From NCBI GenBank assembly GCA_003554505.1, contig PWGS01000304.1, forward strand, positions 1 through 6,147: a DNA stretch of 6,147 bases, given 5' to 3'. A program made the translations under genes and the position numbers. The notes under the pieces were generated by a model. That model worked only from the letters and a program-made list of their open reading frames with translations. It ran no database searches and had not been told where the DNA came from. Of this stretch, positions 1 to 4,547 are shown in pieces; within the stretch, counting starts at the first letter, position 1, and every line of letters begins with the position of its first letter. This stretch comes from Desulfonatronospira sp. (GTDB lineage: Bacteria; Desulfobacterota; Desulfovibrionia; Desulfovibrionales; Desulfonatronovibrionaceae).

Positions 1-157
1 AAACCATAAATATAGAGAAGGCGACAATTGGAAGGATAGCACTTAAAGGTATACTAATATACCAAATAAATTTATTGAAGACTGTTACATATAGTGAGAC
101 TGCTGCAATAGTAAACAATAATACAATAAATAGTCCTTTTAAAAATTTAATTCTCAT
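1..157 (-). CDS. Small membrane protein, C-terminus cut off by window edge
   Basis: Fifty-two codons are open from the ATG at 157 to the window edge, so the 3' end lies outside. After a basic N-terminus (MRIKFLKG) there are two long hydrophobic stretches, roughly residues 8-27 and 30-52, separated by a short polar FNK segment. This looks like two transmembrane helices with the N-terminus probably inside. The Shine-Dalgarno GGGAGAG lies inside the preceding 17-codon ORF, whose TAA directly abuts this ATG, so translation is probably coupled. It is the last visible gene of the leftward operon that starts at the 1379-1407 promoter. No family is recognised; small inner-membrane proteins are common in phage accessory regions, and nothing here shows whether it is holin-like. 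The open frame, ribosome site and hydrophobic pattern are seen; membrane location is inferred. Confidence 0.72.
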   Translation of the reverse strand, partial: MRIKFLKGLFIVLLFTIAAVSLYVTVFNKFIWYISIPLSAILPIVAFSIFMV

Positions 158-211
158 TTATTCCACTCTCCCATCAATAATTTTAACTGTATCGCCTTTT
201 TTAAATTGCAT
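158..211 (-). CDS. 17-codon ORF bridging two operon genes
   Basis: A short frame encodes MQFKKGDTVKIIDGRVE. Its ATG overlaps the stop of the upstream 88-aa gene as TAATG, and its own TAA is followed immediately by the ATG of the membrane protein. AAGGTG lies about 12 nt upstream of the ATG, a usable though distant ribosome site. The sequence FKKGDTVKIIDG resembles the first strands of small SH3/KOW-like beta barrels, so it could be a true microprotein, a remnant of a longer barrel protein, or a translational coupling device that brings ribosomes to the GGGAGAG site inside it. The exact fit between the two neighbours argues against pure chance, but 17 codons is too short for certainty. Confidence 0.42.
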   Translation of the reverse strand: MQFKKGDTVKIIDGRVE

Positions 212-477
212 TATTCTAATTCACCTTCTGCGATTTTTTTGATATATTCTTTAAGTTCTTTTATCTCGTCATGAAGTTCTTTTAAGGTTGTTGCGTTGCT
301 GTTCTTAGTTTGCTCCCTTACATAACCATTTAAACCGGCTTCAACAGTACCATAATAACCAACAACATCTTCTACCCAAGCACCATTTTTGCTTTTACGG
401 TGCTTAACAAGTCTAAAACCAATATCACCTGGATGTTTTAAAAATGTGTACGTTTCATCTAAATCAATTCTTAGCAT
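211..477 (-). CDS. Small phage-type protein of unknown function (88 aa)
   Basis: ATG start with a strong Shine-Dalgarno (AAGGAGAG) 7 nt upstream. The N-terminal half (residues about 1-45) looks like a beta-rich module, with FRLVKHRKSKNG followed by WVEDVVGYYGTVEAGL. The C-terminal third (about residues 64-86, LKELHDEIKELKEYIKK) is a strongly charged amphipathic helix that could form a coiled coil. This layout, a basic strand-turn-strand followed by a TVEAGL-type helix and a Lys/Glu-rich helix, recalls small uncharacterised proteins common in Firmicute phages, but I cannot name a family with certainty. It follows the 501-836 gene after a 23-nt gap and overlaps the next ORF by one base (TAATG), so it belongs to the leftward operon. 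Confidence 0.8.
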   Translation of the reverse strand: MLRIDLDETYTFLKHPGDIGFRLVKHRKSKNGAWVEDVVGYYGTVEAGLNGYVREQTKNSNATTLKELHDEIKELKEYIKKIAEGELE

Positions 478-500
478 TATAATCTCTCCTTTTTAATTTT

Positions 501-836
501 TTATAAATTGTTGTAACCTTCTACATAGTCATCGTATAAATGTTCAGGAAACCTGTATTTTCCATAGTATCTCTTAAGTTGTGCTGGACGTGCATATAAA
601 ATTGTGATAATCTTTTTTGTTCGGAAATTGTAAACCTCAATAAGACGATTGTTTTTTAAAACATGAAATTCCTTACCGTTTTCGTGTCCTTTATCCACCA
701 CGAATGTATGTACCCACTCACCTTTACCAAATTCATCATAATATTGTTGAAGGCGACTATCACGACCTATAATATGTTCTGTTTGTTTATCACTACCTTT
801 AAACGTGTGTCTACCTAATACATTGAATTTTTTCAC
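501..836 (-). CDS. Unknown phage-type protein, possibly an RNase-fold (BECR-like) protein
   Basis: The 111-aa product starts at GTG; the start overlaps the upstream stop as GTGA, and GAGG lies about 13 nt upstream, so translational coupling is likely. The conserved-looking part is residues 41-91: WVHTFVVD, then GHENGKEFH (His51, His58), NNRLIEVYN, TKKIITIL (Thr73, Lys74, Thr78) and ARPAQLKRYY (Arg83, Pro84). A His near the start of the core followed by beta strands and a T-x-x-I-I-T-x-L-x-x-R-P segment is reminiscent of the barnase/EndoU/colicin E5/RelE (BECR) fold found in many phage and toxin RNases. That is a weak resemblance from pattern memory, not proof. If it were a nuclease, an early phage role in host RNA degradation would fit. 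Otherwise it is a conserved hypothetical protein. Confidence 0.8.
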   Translation of the reverse strand: MKKFNVLGRHTFKGSDKQTEHIIGRDSRLQQYYDEFGKGEWVHTFVVDKGHENGKEFHVLKNNRLIEVYNFRTKKIITILYARPAQLKRYYGKYRFPEHLYDDYVEGYNNL

Positions 837-1336
837 TTTATATACACATCCTCAAAACCATGAACGTCTAAAACTGCATGTACATAGTTTGCAATGTTTT
901 CGTGAATAACACTTTTCCCTGCGATATTAAAAGTTACCTCAACTCGTTTTTTGTGAGATTTTAATGGTCTACCATCAAGAAACCTAAGTTCAATATTGTT
1001 AATACCGAAATGATAAACGTTAAACTTAAGTGTGAATTCGTTTGGTTTCGATAAGTACCCATCCTCTTTTGTAATTGAGAATACCTCATGCTCAATATTT
1101 ACAAGCGCTTCAAGTATATTGTTGGTAAATTCAACTTGTGTGTCTATAAATTCATGACCCTGTCTGTAACCATTGTGCGCTTTTGTAGGTTTACACATGT
1201 CTAATATTTGTCGCACAGCTTCGACCTCATCTAAAGGCATAATGTTATCAAACTCATTAGTACCTTTTGTATTGTCGGAAAAAACTGTTAAGTTTGGTTG
1301 ACTGTATTCGTTAATGCGATAAATTTTCTTTTGCAT
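833..1336 (-). CDS. Unknown protein (167 aa), first gene of leftward operon
   Basis: ATG start with GTGAGG about 11 nt upstream; it is the first gene downstream of the promoter at 1379-1407. I do not recognise the family. The N-terminal 35 residues are polar and probably flexible; residues about 36-90 look helical (EVEAVRQILDMC and VEFTNNILEALVNIEHEVF). The C-terminal half alternates strands (FTLKFNVYHFGINNIELRFLD, KRVEVTFNIAG) and ends in a helix (ENIANYVHAVLDVHG). There is no signal peptide or transmembrane segment, so it is probably cytoplasmic. The stop overlaps the GTG of the next gene by four bases (GTGA), pointing to co-expression with the 111-aa protein. Confidence 0.83.
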   Translation of the reverse strand: MQKKIYRINEYSQPNLTVFSDNTKGTNEFDNIMPLDEVEAVRQILDMCKPTKAHNGYRQGHEFIDTQVEFTNNILEALVNIEHEVFSITKEDGYLSKPNEFTLKFNVYHFGINNIELRFLDGRPLKSHKKRVEVTFNIAGKSVIHENIANYVHAVLDVHGFEDVYIK

Positions 1337-1378
1337 AATTGTATAAACCTCACTGTTTTATTTTTTGTGACTATACCT

Positions 1379-1407
1379 ATTATAACATATAAATTGTAAA
1401 AAGTCAA
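1379..1407 (-). promoter_or_regulatory. Sigma-A-type promoter for the 833-1336 operon
   Basis: On the minus strand TTGACT (1407-1402) is separated by exactly 17 nt from TATAAT (1384-1379), with TG one base before the -10 (TGTTATAAT, an extended -10). The start codon of the first operon gene is about 40 nt downstream. It lacks the TGTAAGAT leader found at most promoters in the window; the initial transcript region is instead TAGTCACAAAAAATAAAA. Confidence 0.82.
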
Positions 1408-1453
1408 TGGTTTTTAAGTAATTAGATTAAACTTTATACAACCCCTTATATAC

Positions 1454-1471
1454 TATATATAGCTATATATA
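1454..1471. repeat. Perfect 18-bp palindrome, left flank of repeat block
   Basis: TATATATAGCTATATATA is perfectly self-complementary. It lies one base to the left of the first 33-bp direct repeat and has no U-tract after it in either direction, so it does not look like an intrinsic terminator. Its half-site TATATAG recurs in the hairpin at the other end of the block. Confidence 0.75.
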
Positions 1472-1472
1472 A

Positions 1473-1571
1473 CATACTATACTAATTATAGTTAGTTACA
1501 TATTGCATACTGTACTAATTATAGTTAGTTATATAATGCATACTGTACTAATTATAGTTAGTTATATAGCC
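1473..1571. repeat. Three tandem 33-bp iteron-like direct repeats
   Basis: Three head-to-tail copies start at 1473, 1506 and 1539 with a period of 33 bp. All share ACTAATTATAGTTAGTTA without change; they differ at a few positions (CATACTATA in copy 1 versus CATACTGTA in copies 2 and 3, and the last few bases). The shared core ACTAATTATAGTTAGT is itself a near-palindrome with arms ACTAA and TTAGT. Regular phased repeats with internal dyad symmetry in a gene-free AT-rich segment are typical of binding-site arrays for a replication initiator, a partition protein or a transcription regulator. They lie 66-164 bp upstream of the -35 of the leftward promoter at 1379-1407, so regulation of that operon is one possibility. 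The repeats are seen; the function is inferred. Confidence 0.85.
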
Positions 1572-1579
1572 TCTATATA
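1563..1579. repeat. 7-bp inverted repeat just after the 1580-1777 gene
   Basis: TATATAG and CTATATA are separated by 3 nt. In the leftward transcript this forms a hairpin starting right after the TAG stop of the 65-aa gene. There is no U-run after the stem, so a classical intrinsic terminator is not supported. It overlaps the tail of the third direct repeat, and its arms match the centre of the palindrome at 1454-1471, so the repeat block is bounded on both sides by the same TATATAG half-site. Confidence 0.65.
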
Positions 1580-1777
1580 CTATGTGTTAGTGATTTTTCT
1601 ATAACTTTCCATAACCCTATGTTCACTATAATCACTTTCAAGTTTTGAAATGACTATATAATCATCCTTAGTTGCTTTTTGAATTGCAATACGCTTTAAC
1701 ACACTCAACTGTTCTTTTGTAAACACCCAACGTGTGTAAAGAAGGGTGTTTTCCCTAAAAACCTCTACATTATACAT
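1580..1777 (-). CDS. Small unknown protein (65 aa)
   Basis: ATG start with GGTGA 7 nt upstream. The product has a beta-type N-terminus (MYNVEVFRENTLLYTRWVF), a helix (KEQLSVLKRIAIQKA) and a basic/acidic mixed C-terminus; no family is recognised and there is no signal or membrane segment. It is separated from the upstream 226-aa gene by 60 nt. That gap holds a small hairpin (AATAC/GTATT, 1803-1816) but no convincing promoter, so it is probably the last gene of the operon headed by the SprT-like gene. It ends immediately before the repeat block. Confidence 0.7.
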   Translation of the reverse strand: MYNVEVFRENTLLYTRWVFTKEQLSVLKRIAIQKATKDDYIVISKLESDYSEHRVMESYRKITNT

Positions 1778-1837
1778 CGTATATCACCAACTTTCTAATA
1801 CGAATACCACCGTATTTATTTTTTGTAACAATACATT

Positions 1838-2518
1838 TTAAATTGTTGAATAAACTTGATAATCGTCCTCTAAAGCCTCTTCAAAAATTGCATAATCAAA
1901 CTCAATGTCATAATCAAAAACATATATCTCGTTTTTCCCAGTAGTAAGGTATAGTATTTTTATAGTCATAGTATCATAATCTATTTCCTCAATGTCTGTA
2001 TCTACATAAAGTGTACCTTCCAACTCTAGGAAACGACTTTCCCAATCATAACCATTTCTCTTTAATTCAATATCAACACCTATGTTTTCCTTAATGATTT
2101 TAGTGATTTCATTTTCACTTTGAAACAATCTTTTATCAAGATTATCAAGTTCCTCTAAAACATCACTTACTCTAACTGTAATACATTTTTTAACTACATA
2201 AATATTGTAATAAAAGTCATTGGTATTAAAAATTTTAAAGTATTCAATTTCAACAAAATGATTATCGTGTGTTGTGTTGTTTAAGTAGTATACGGCTTGT
2301 CTTGCTTTTGTTGTCTCATGTCTAAATTTGTTTTCTTTTTCAAGGCGTGTTTCCAGGTCATCATCCTGTTTTACATCCTCTACTTTAACTGTACGGCTTC
2401 CCACCATTTTGTCTTCTTGTCTCATCATTGTTAAGTTGAGATGATTATCAAATTGCACCTTACCATACCCTTTGGCAAGCGTTTTAATTTTATTCAGTTT
2501 AAATTCTACCTCATTCAT
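1838..2518 (-). CDS. Unknown acidic protein (226 aa)
   Basis: The ATG overlaps the stop of the upstream 98-aa gene as ATGA, and GAAAGGA lies about 10 nt upstream. This is the largest protein in the window and no family is recognised. Residues about 45-75 are highly charged and look helical (VKQDDDLETRLEKENKFRHETTKARQ is split here by position only; acidic residues come first, basic later). Then come alternating strands (HFVEIEYFKIF, FYYNIYVVKKCITVRV), a second helix near 120-150 (LEELDNLDKRLFQSENEITKIIKE), and a strongly acidic C-terminus rich in Asp, Glu and Tyr (FDYDIEFDYAIFEEALEDDY). It is probably cytoplasmic. The acidic tail could mimic nucleic acid or bind a basic partner, but nothing specific shows this. 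It is co-translated with the SprT-like gene chain. Confidence 0.82.
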   Translation of the reverse strand: MNEVEFKLNKIKTLAKGYGKVQFDNHLNLTMMRQEDKMVGSRTVKVEDVKQDDDLETRLEKENKFRHETTKARQAVYYLNNTTHDNHFVEIEYFKIFNTNDFYYNIYVVKKCITVRVSDVLEELDNLDKRLFQSENEITKIIKENIGVDIELKRNGYDWESRFLELEGTLYVDTDIEEIDYDTMTIKILYLTTGKNEIYVFDYDIEFDYAIFEEALEDDYQVYSTI

Positions 2519-2811
2519 AGTATACCATTCCTTTCAAGAATATAATTTAATTTACCTTTTGCTGTTTCTATTCTACTTAATTCCTTAAAGTTATCTCTTG
2601 CTTCATCAATGATGTCGTGGATGTTTAAGTAAGAGCGCTCATCCTCAACAAAAACATCAAGCACTACATTCATCCTTTTTGTAGTTTCCTCTACATCCAA
2701 TGAGTTACATTCGTAAATCATTGAAAACACAAACGCTTCTAAAGGGTGCGTGGTACTAAACACTACACCCTTATCATCGTAAACCTTAAGCACAACGCTT
2801 TGATTTTCCAT
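2515..2811 (-). CDS. Unknown protein (98 aa)
   Basis: The ATG overlaps the upstream stop as TAATG, with AAGGGGGT 8 nt upstream, so translation is likely coupled. The first 20 residues look like two strands (QSVVLKVYDDKGVVFST). The rest looks helical, including SLDVEETTKRMNVVLDVFV and IIDEARDNFKELSRIETAKGKL. It is acidic overall, has no membrane segment, and matches no family I can name. It lies between two equally unknown small proteins in the operon that begins with the SprT-like gene. Confidence 0.78.
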   Translation of the reverse strand: MENQSVVLKVYDDKGVVFSTTHPLEAFVFSMIYECNSLDVEETTKRMNVVLDVFVEDERSYLNIHDIIDEARDNFKELSRIETAKGKLNYILERNGIL

Positions 2812-3032
2812 TATTTTACCCCCTTGTATATTGTTTTGATTTTTTCTAAGGTTTCTATGATTTCATTTTCATCATCGGATGACACTACTTTTGACTGTAA
2901 CTTTGCTATTTTTTTATAAGTTTCAGAGACTAAACTAACGTTGCTCATATAGTTTGTTGCAATGTCTATATACTTTTCTACAGCATTTGCACGTCCAATT
3001 GTGTTAGCTTTTGTTTTTAGTATGGTTTCCAT
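2811..3032 (-). CDS. Small helical unknown protein (73 aa)
   Basis: The longest open frame begins upstream at 3074, but the start is set here at the ATG at 3032. That ATG overlaps the stop of the SprT-like gene as TAATG and has AGGGGGTGG a few bases upstream. The longer form would add 14 residues with no ribosome site and would overlap the SprT-like gene by 43 bases. The product (METILKTKANTIGRANAVEKY onward) appears almost wholly alpha-helical, with a basic N-terminus and repeated Lys/Glu heptad-like spacing at the C-terminus (ENEIIETLEKIKTIYKG). No family is recognised. A small helical partner or adaptor protein is plausible but not shown. Confidence 0.75.
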   Translation of the reverse strand: METILKTKANTIGRANAVEKYIDIATNYMSNVSLVSETYKKIAKLQSKVVSSDDENEIIETLEKIKTIYKGVK

Positions 3033-3487
3033 TATTCCACCCCCTGTTCTTTGATGTCTACATAATTTCCGCAACCTCTACACGTATAAAGGGCGTCATG
3101 ATTTTTACGGTTTCTATACCCAATTATACCATGTTCTGGACACACAACAACATATTTTGCATTTTCCTTGTACGCTTTTTCAAGTAGTTCACTGTGCGTT
3201 TTTCTTGAAGGTTCAGCACCTACCTCTTGTGCAATTTTTTTCCAGTAACGGTCATGACTGCTATACCCACGTCTTTCAGTATCAATTGCGTGTGCGATTT
3301 CATGTTTGATTATATCTAGAATTATGTATTCCTCAACGTCCTTGTAAACCTTACTAAATGTAATTGTTCTGTTGCGTGGTTGGCACTGCCCTAAAACCTT
3401 TTTACCGTTACTGAATTTGAATTTCCAGTTAAGGTTGTGTTTCCCTAGTAAACTATTAGCAATATCTCTAATTTCTTGTAATTCCAT
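3032..3487 (-). CDS. SprT-like zinc metalloprotein
   Basis: The 151-aa product carries the gluzincin signature HEIAHA (His62, Glu63, His66), followed by the typical SSHDRYWKKIA segment whose His78 would be the third zinc ligand. Upstream are the expected family strands (residues about 19-45, including RTITFSK). The C-terminal zinc ribbon has CPEH (Cys116, His119) and CRGC (Cys136, Cys139), with His replacing one usual Cys. SprT-like/Spartan domains are DNA-associated metallopeptidases known for cleaving DNA-protein crosslinks in eukaryotes; the substrate of phage versions is unknown. The start is placed at the ATG at 3487 rather than 3496, because AAAGG sits 9 nt upstream of 3487 but directly against 3496. 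It has its own cassette promoter and heads a coupled chain of small genes. Confidence 0.93.
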   Translation of the reverse strand: MELQEIRDIANSLLGKHNLNWKFKFSNGKKVLGQCQPRNRTITFSKVYKDVEEYIILDIIKHEIAHAIDTERRGYSSHDRYWKKIAQEVGAEPSRKTHSELLEKAYKENAKYVVVCPEHGIIGYRNRKNHDALYTCRGCGNYVDIKEQGVE

Positions 3488-3506
3488 TTTCATCATCCTT
3501 TATCAT

Positions 3507-3554
3507 TTTTTTATCTTACAATTATATACTAACACAAATACGCATAAATGTCAA
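3507..3554 (-). promoter_or_regulatory. Cassette promoter and leader for the SprT-like gene
   Basis: On the minus strand TTGACA (3554-3549), a 17-nt spacer ending TGT, and TAGTAT (3531-3526) are followed after 5 nt by TGTAAGATAAAAAA (3520-3507), which covers the expected transcription start. The -35 overlaps the TGA stop of the preceding papain-like gene (TCT TGA CA), so coding and promoter sequence share bases. The leader continues to AAAGGATGATGAAA and the start codon. Confidence 0.85.
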
Positions 3555-3967
3555 GAACTTTTTGTGTAATAATTACCAACTGATTTTTTTGAACAGTTAA
3601 ATGTATCATATAGAATGCCGTCTTTTATGAATGTTAGGTGATTTGCTACAGAAATGATGTAAACGCCTTTTGGTTTTAAAGACTGAAATTCTTTGATAGT
3701 GTATTTTTTCCCGTTTGGTTTCTTTGGCATAGGGTTTTTTACCCAACCTTTGGCCTTTAAATACGCCTCATAGATAAATTTTTCGTTGAGTACACCCTTG
3801 TGTTTTAGTGAAAACTCAGTAAGTCCTTTAACAGCCTCTTCCCATGTGATTTCTAGTGCACCACCAATTGCACGTGGAACACAATCTGCCGCTCTTTTTT
3901 TGTTCTTTGGATTGTGATTGTAATAAGTGAAGCTTTCAGTAGACATTCTTAATTCTTTCATACCCAT
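3551..3967 (-). CDS. Papain-like cysteine peptidase-like phage protein
   Basis: The 138-aa product has the layout of a compact papain-like fold. RAADCVPRAIGGAL carries Cys29 at the start of a helix; a tryptophan-containing helix follows (TWEEAVKGLTEF); then KFIYEAYLKAKGW, and a strand with FQSLKPKGVYIISVANHLTFIKDG holding His110. YDTFN follows, with Asp121 or Asn124 a possible third residue. Similar DCVxRAI...GxYxxxxxxHxxxxxDGxxYDT proteins occur in many phages with unknown substrate. The real start is taken as the ATG at 3967, which has AAAGG 9 nt upstream; the ATG pair at 3976-3971 touches the ribosome site. It has its own cassette promoter. Peptidase activity is inferred from motif order; the protein could also be an inactive homologue or a transglutaminase-like enzyme. 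Confidence 0.85.
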   Translation of the reverse strand: MGMKELRMSTESFTYYNHNPKNKKRAADCVPRAIGGALEITWEEAVKGLTEFSLKHKGVLNEKFIYEAYLKAKGWVKNPMPKKPNGKKYTIKEFQSLKPKGVYIISVANHLTFIKDGILYDTFNCSKKSVGNYYTKSS

Positions 3968-3985
3968 TGTCATCATCCTTTATCT

Positions 3986-4033
3986 TTTTTTATCTTACAT
4001 GCATATATTAACATATAATACATTAAATGTCAA
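3986..4033 (-). promoter_or_regulatory. Cassette promoter and leader for the papain-like gene
   Basis: TTGACA (4033-4028), a 17-nt spacer ending TGT, TAATAT (4010-4005), 5 nt, then TGTAAGATAAAAAA (3999-3986) on the minus strand. It starts only 11 nt after the stop of the preceding gene. GTCAAG (within the end of that gene) and CTTGAC (the -35) form an inverted repeat with a 17-nt gap. Confidence 0.85.
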
Positions 4034-4044
4034 GCCTTTTTTAA

Positions 4045-4338
4045 TTAAATTCTTGACGGTTTATCACGCTCATCAAAACCGTACCGTGAGTGCCATTTTT
4101 CAAGCTTCATTATGTTTAGGTCTATCGTGTCTAAACCTTCACCACATGCCTCAATGACGTATTCTTTACCTTTGAAATCTACCAATACATCAATTGTATC
4201 TTGGAAGCTCAATTCTTTCACAAGTGCTTTGATTTTATCCTCACTCATACTCTCAAGAAACCAGTATTTGTCTCTTGTTAACGTCTTGTTGTGATATCTA
4301 ATCATAGCCCTTGTAACGAATTGTGTTTTTCTGTTCAT
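4045..4338 (-). CDS. Unknown protein (97 aa), first leftward gene
   Basis: The start is set at the ATG at 4338, which has GAGGTGG about 4-7 nt upstream. The longer frame from 4383 would run through the -10 and leader of its own promoter. The N-terminus is basic (MNRKTQFVTRAMIRYHNKTLTRDKYWF). The middle looks helical (DKIKALVKELSFQDTIDVLVDF), followed by KGKEYVIEACGEG and a basic end (HSRYGFDERDKPSRI). No family is recognised and there is no membrane segment. As the first leftward gene next to the divergent control region it is likely among the earliest and most strongly expressed products. Confidence 0.8.
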   Translation of the reverse strand: MNRKTQFVTRAMIRYHNKTLTRDKYWFLESMSEDKIKALVKELSFQDTIDVLVDFKGKEYVIEACGEGLDTIDLNIMKLEKWHSRYGFDERDKPSRI

Positions 4339-4356
4339 ATAACCACCTCTTATCAA

Positions 4357-4402
4357 TTTTATCTTACAATTATACAATACCAAACATTCAAGGAAATGTC
4401 AA
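4357..4402 (-). promoter_or_regulatory. Cassette promoter and leader for the 4045-4338 gene
   Basis: TTGACA (4402-4397), a 17-nt spacer ending TGG, TATTGT (4379-4374), 5 nt, then TGTAAGATAAAA (4368-4357) on the minus strand. The A-run is shorter than in the other copies. A further TTGACA at 4425-4420 has no -10 at the right distance; instead the same GAAAATGTCAA-like context is repeated, which suggests local duplication of the -35 region. Confidence 0.82.
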
Positions 4403-4451
4403 GGAAAATTTAAAGAAAATGTCAAAGACCAACTTGTTCATCTCTATATAC

Positions 4452-4480
4452 ATAATACCAAAAAAGTTAATAAATGTCAA
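4452..4480 (-). promoter_or_regulatory. Upstream leftward promoter without the conserved leader
   Basis: TTGACA (4480-4475), 17-nt spacer ending TGG, TATTAT (4457-4452) on the minus strand. The next bases are GTATATAGAGATGAAC rather than TGTAAGATAAAAAA. It lies 78 bp upstream of the cassette promoter of the same gene, in tandem, and faces away from the rightward promoter at 4514-4542, whose start region (GTATTTAGATAAG) is similar. Confidence 0.75.
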
Positions 4481-4513
4481 GTTTTTTATTTATAAAGTTT
4501 TCAAATTAAATTC

Positions 4514-4542
4514 TTGACATAATCAAAGAATTGTGGTATACT
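4514..4542 (+). promoter_or_regulatory. Rightward promoter driving a long leader or small RNA
   Basis: TTGACA (4514-4519), 17-nt spacer ending TGG, TATACT (4537-4542), an extended -10 very close to consensus. The likely start near 4549 is about 200 nt before the first rightward gene and about 135 nt before the next promoter. Its product is therefore either a long leader or a separate RNA. The TGTAAGATAAAAAA leader is missing here. Confidence 0.8.
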
Positions 4543-4547
4543 GTATT

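Noticed and set aside
1473..1571. CRISPR-like array
   Set aside because: The 33-bp units are contiguous near-identical direct repeats with no unique spacers.
1454..1579. Palindromes as intrinsic terminators
   Set aside because: The stems consist mostly of A-T pairs and no U-run follows in either direction.
1803..1835. Separate promoter for the 65-aa gene in the 60-nt gap
   Set aside because: Only a poor TTGTTA / TATTCG pair with a 19-nt spacer is visible, far weaker than the other promoters; the AATAC/GTATT hairpin has no U-tract.
3372..3569. Plus-strand open frame of 65 codons opposite the SprT-like gene
   Set aside because: It is antisense to a clear SprT-like gene, runs through that gene's promoter, and has no ribosome site or protein-like sequence.
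3927..4157. Plus-strand open frame of 76 codons
   Set aside because: It crosses the papain-like gene's promoter and the antisense of two real genes; the product is low-complexity hydrophobic and lacks a Shine-Dalgarno.
4391..4441. 17-codon minus-strand frame (MNKLVFDIFFKFSLTFP) just after the 4452-4480 promoter
   Set aside because: Its ATG lies only a few bases from the expected transcript start with no ribosome site, and the frame runs through the next promoter's -35.
4323..4517. Plus-strand frame across the divergent control region
   Set aside because: It covers two leftward promoters and part of the rightward one and has no ribosome site; it reflects AT-rich sequence with few stops.
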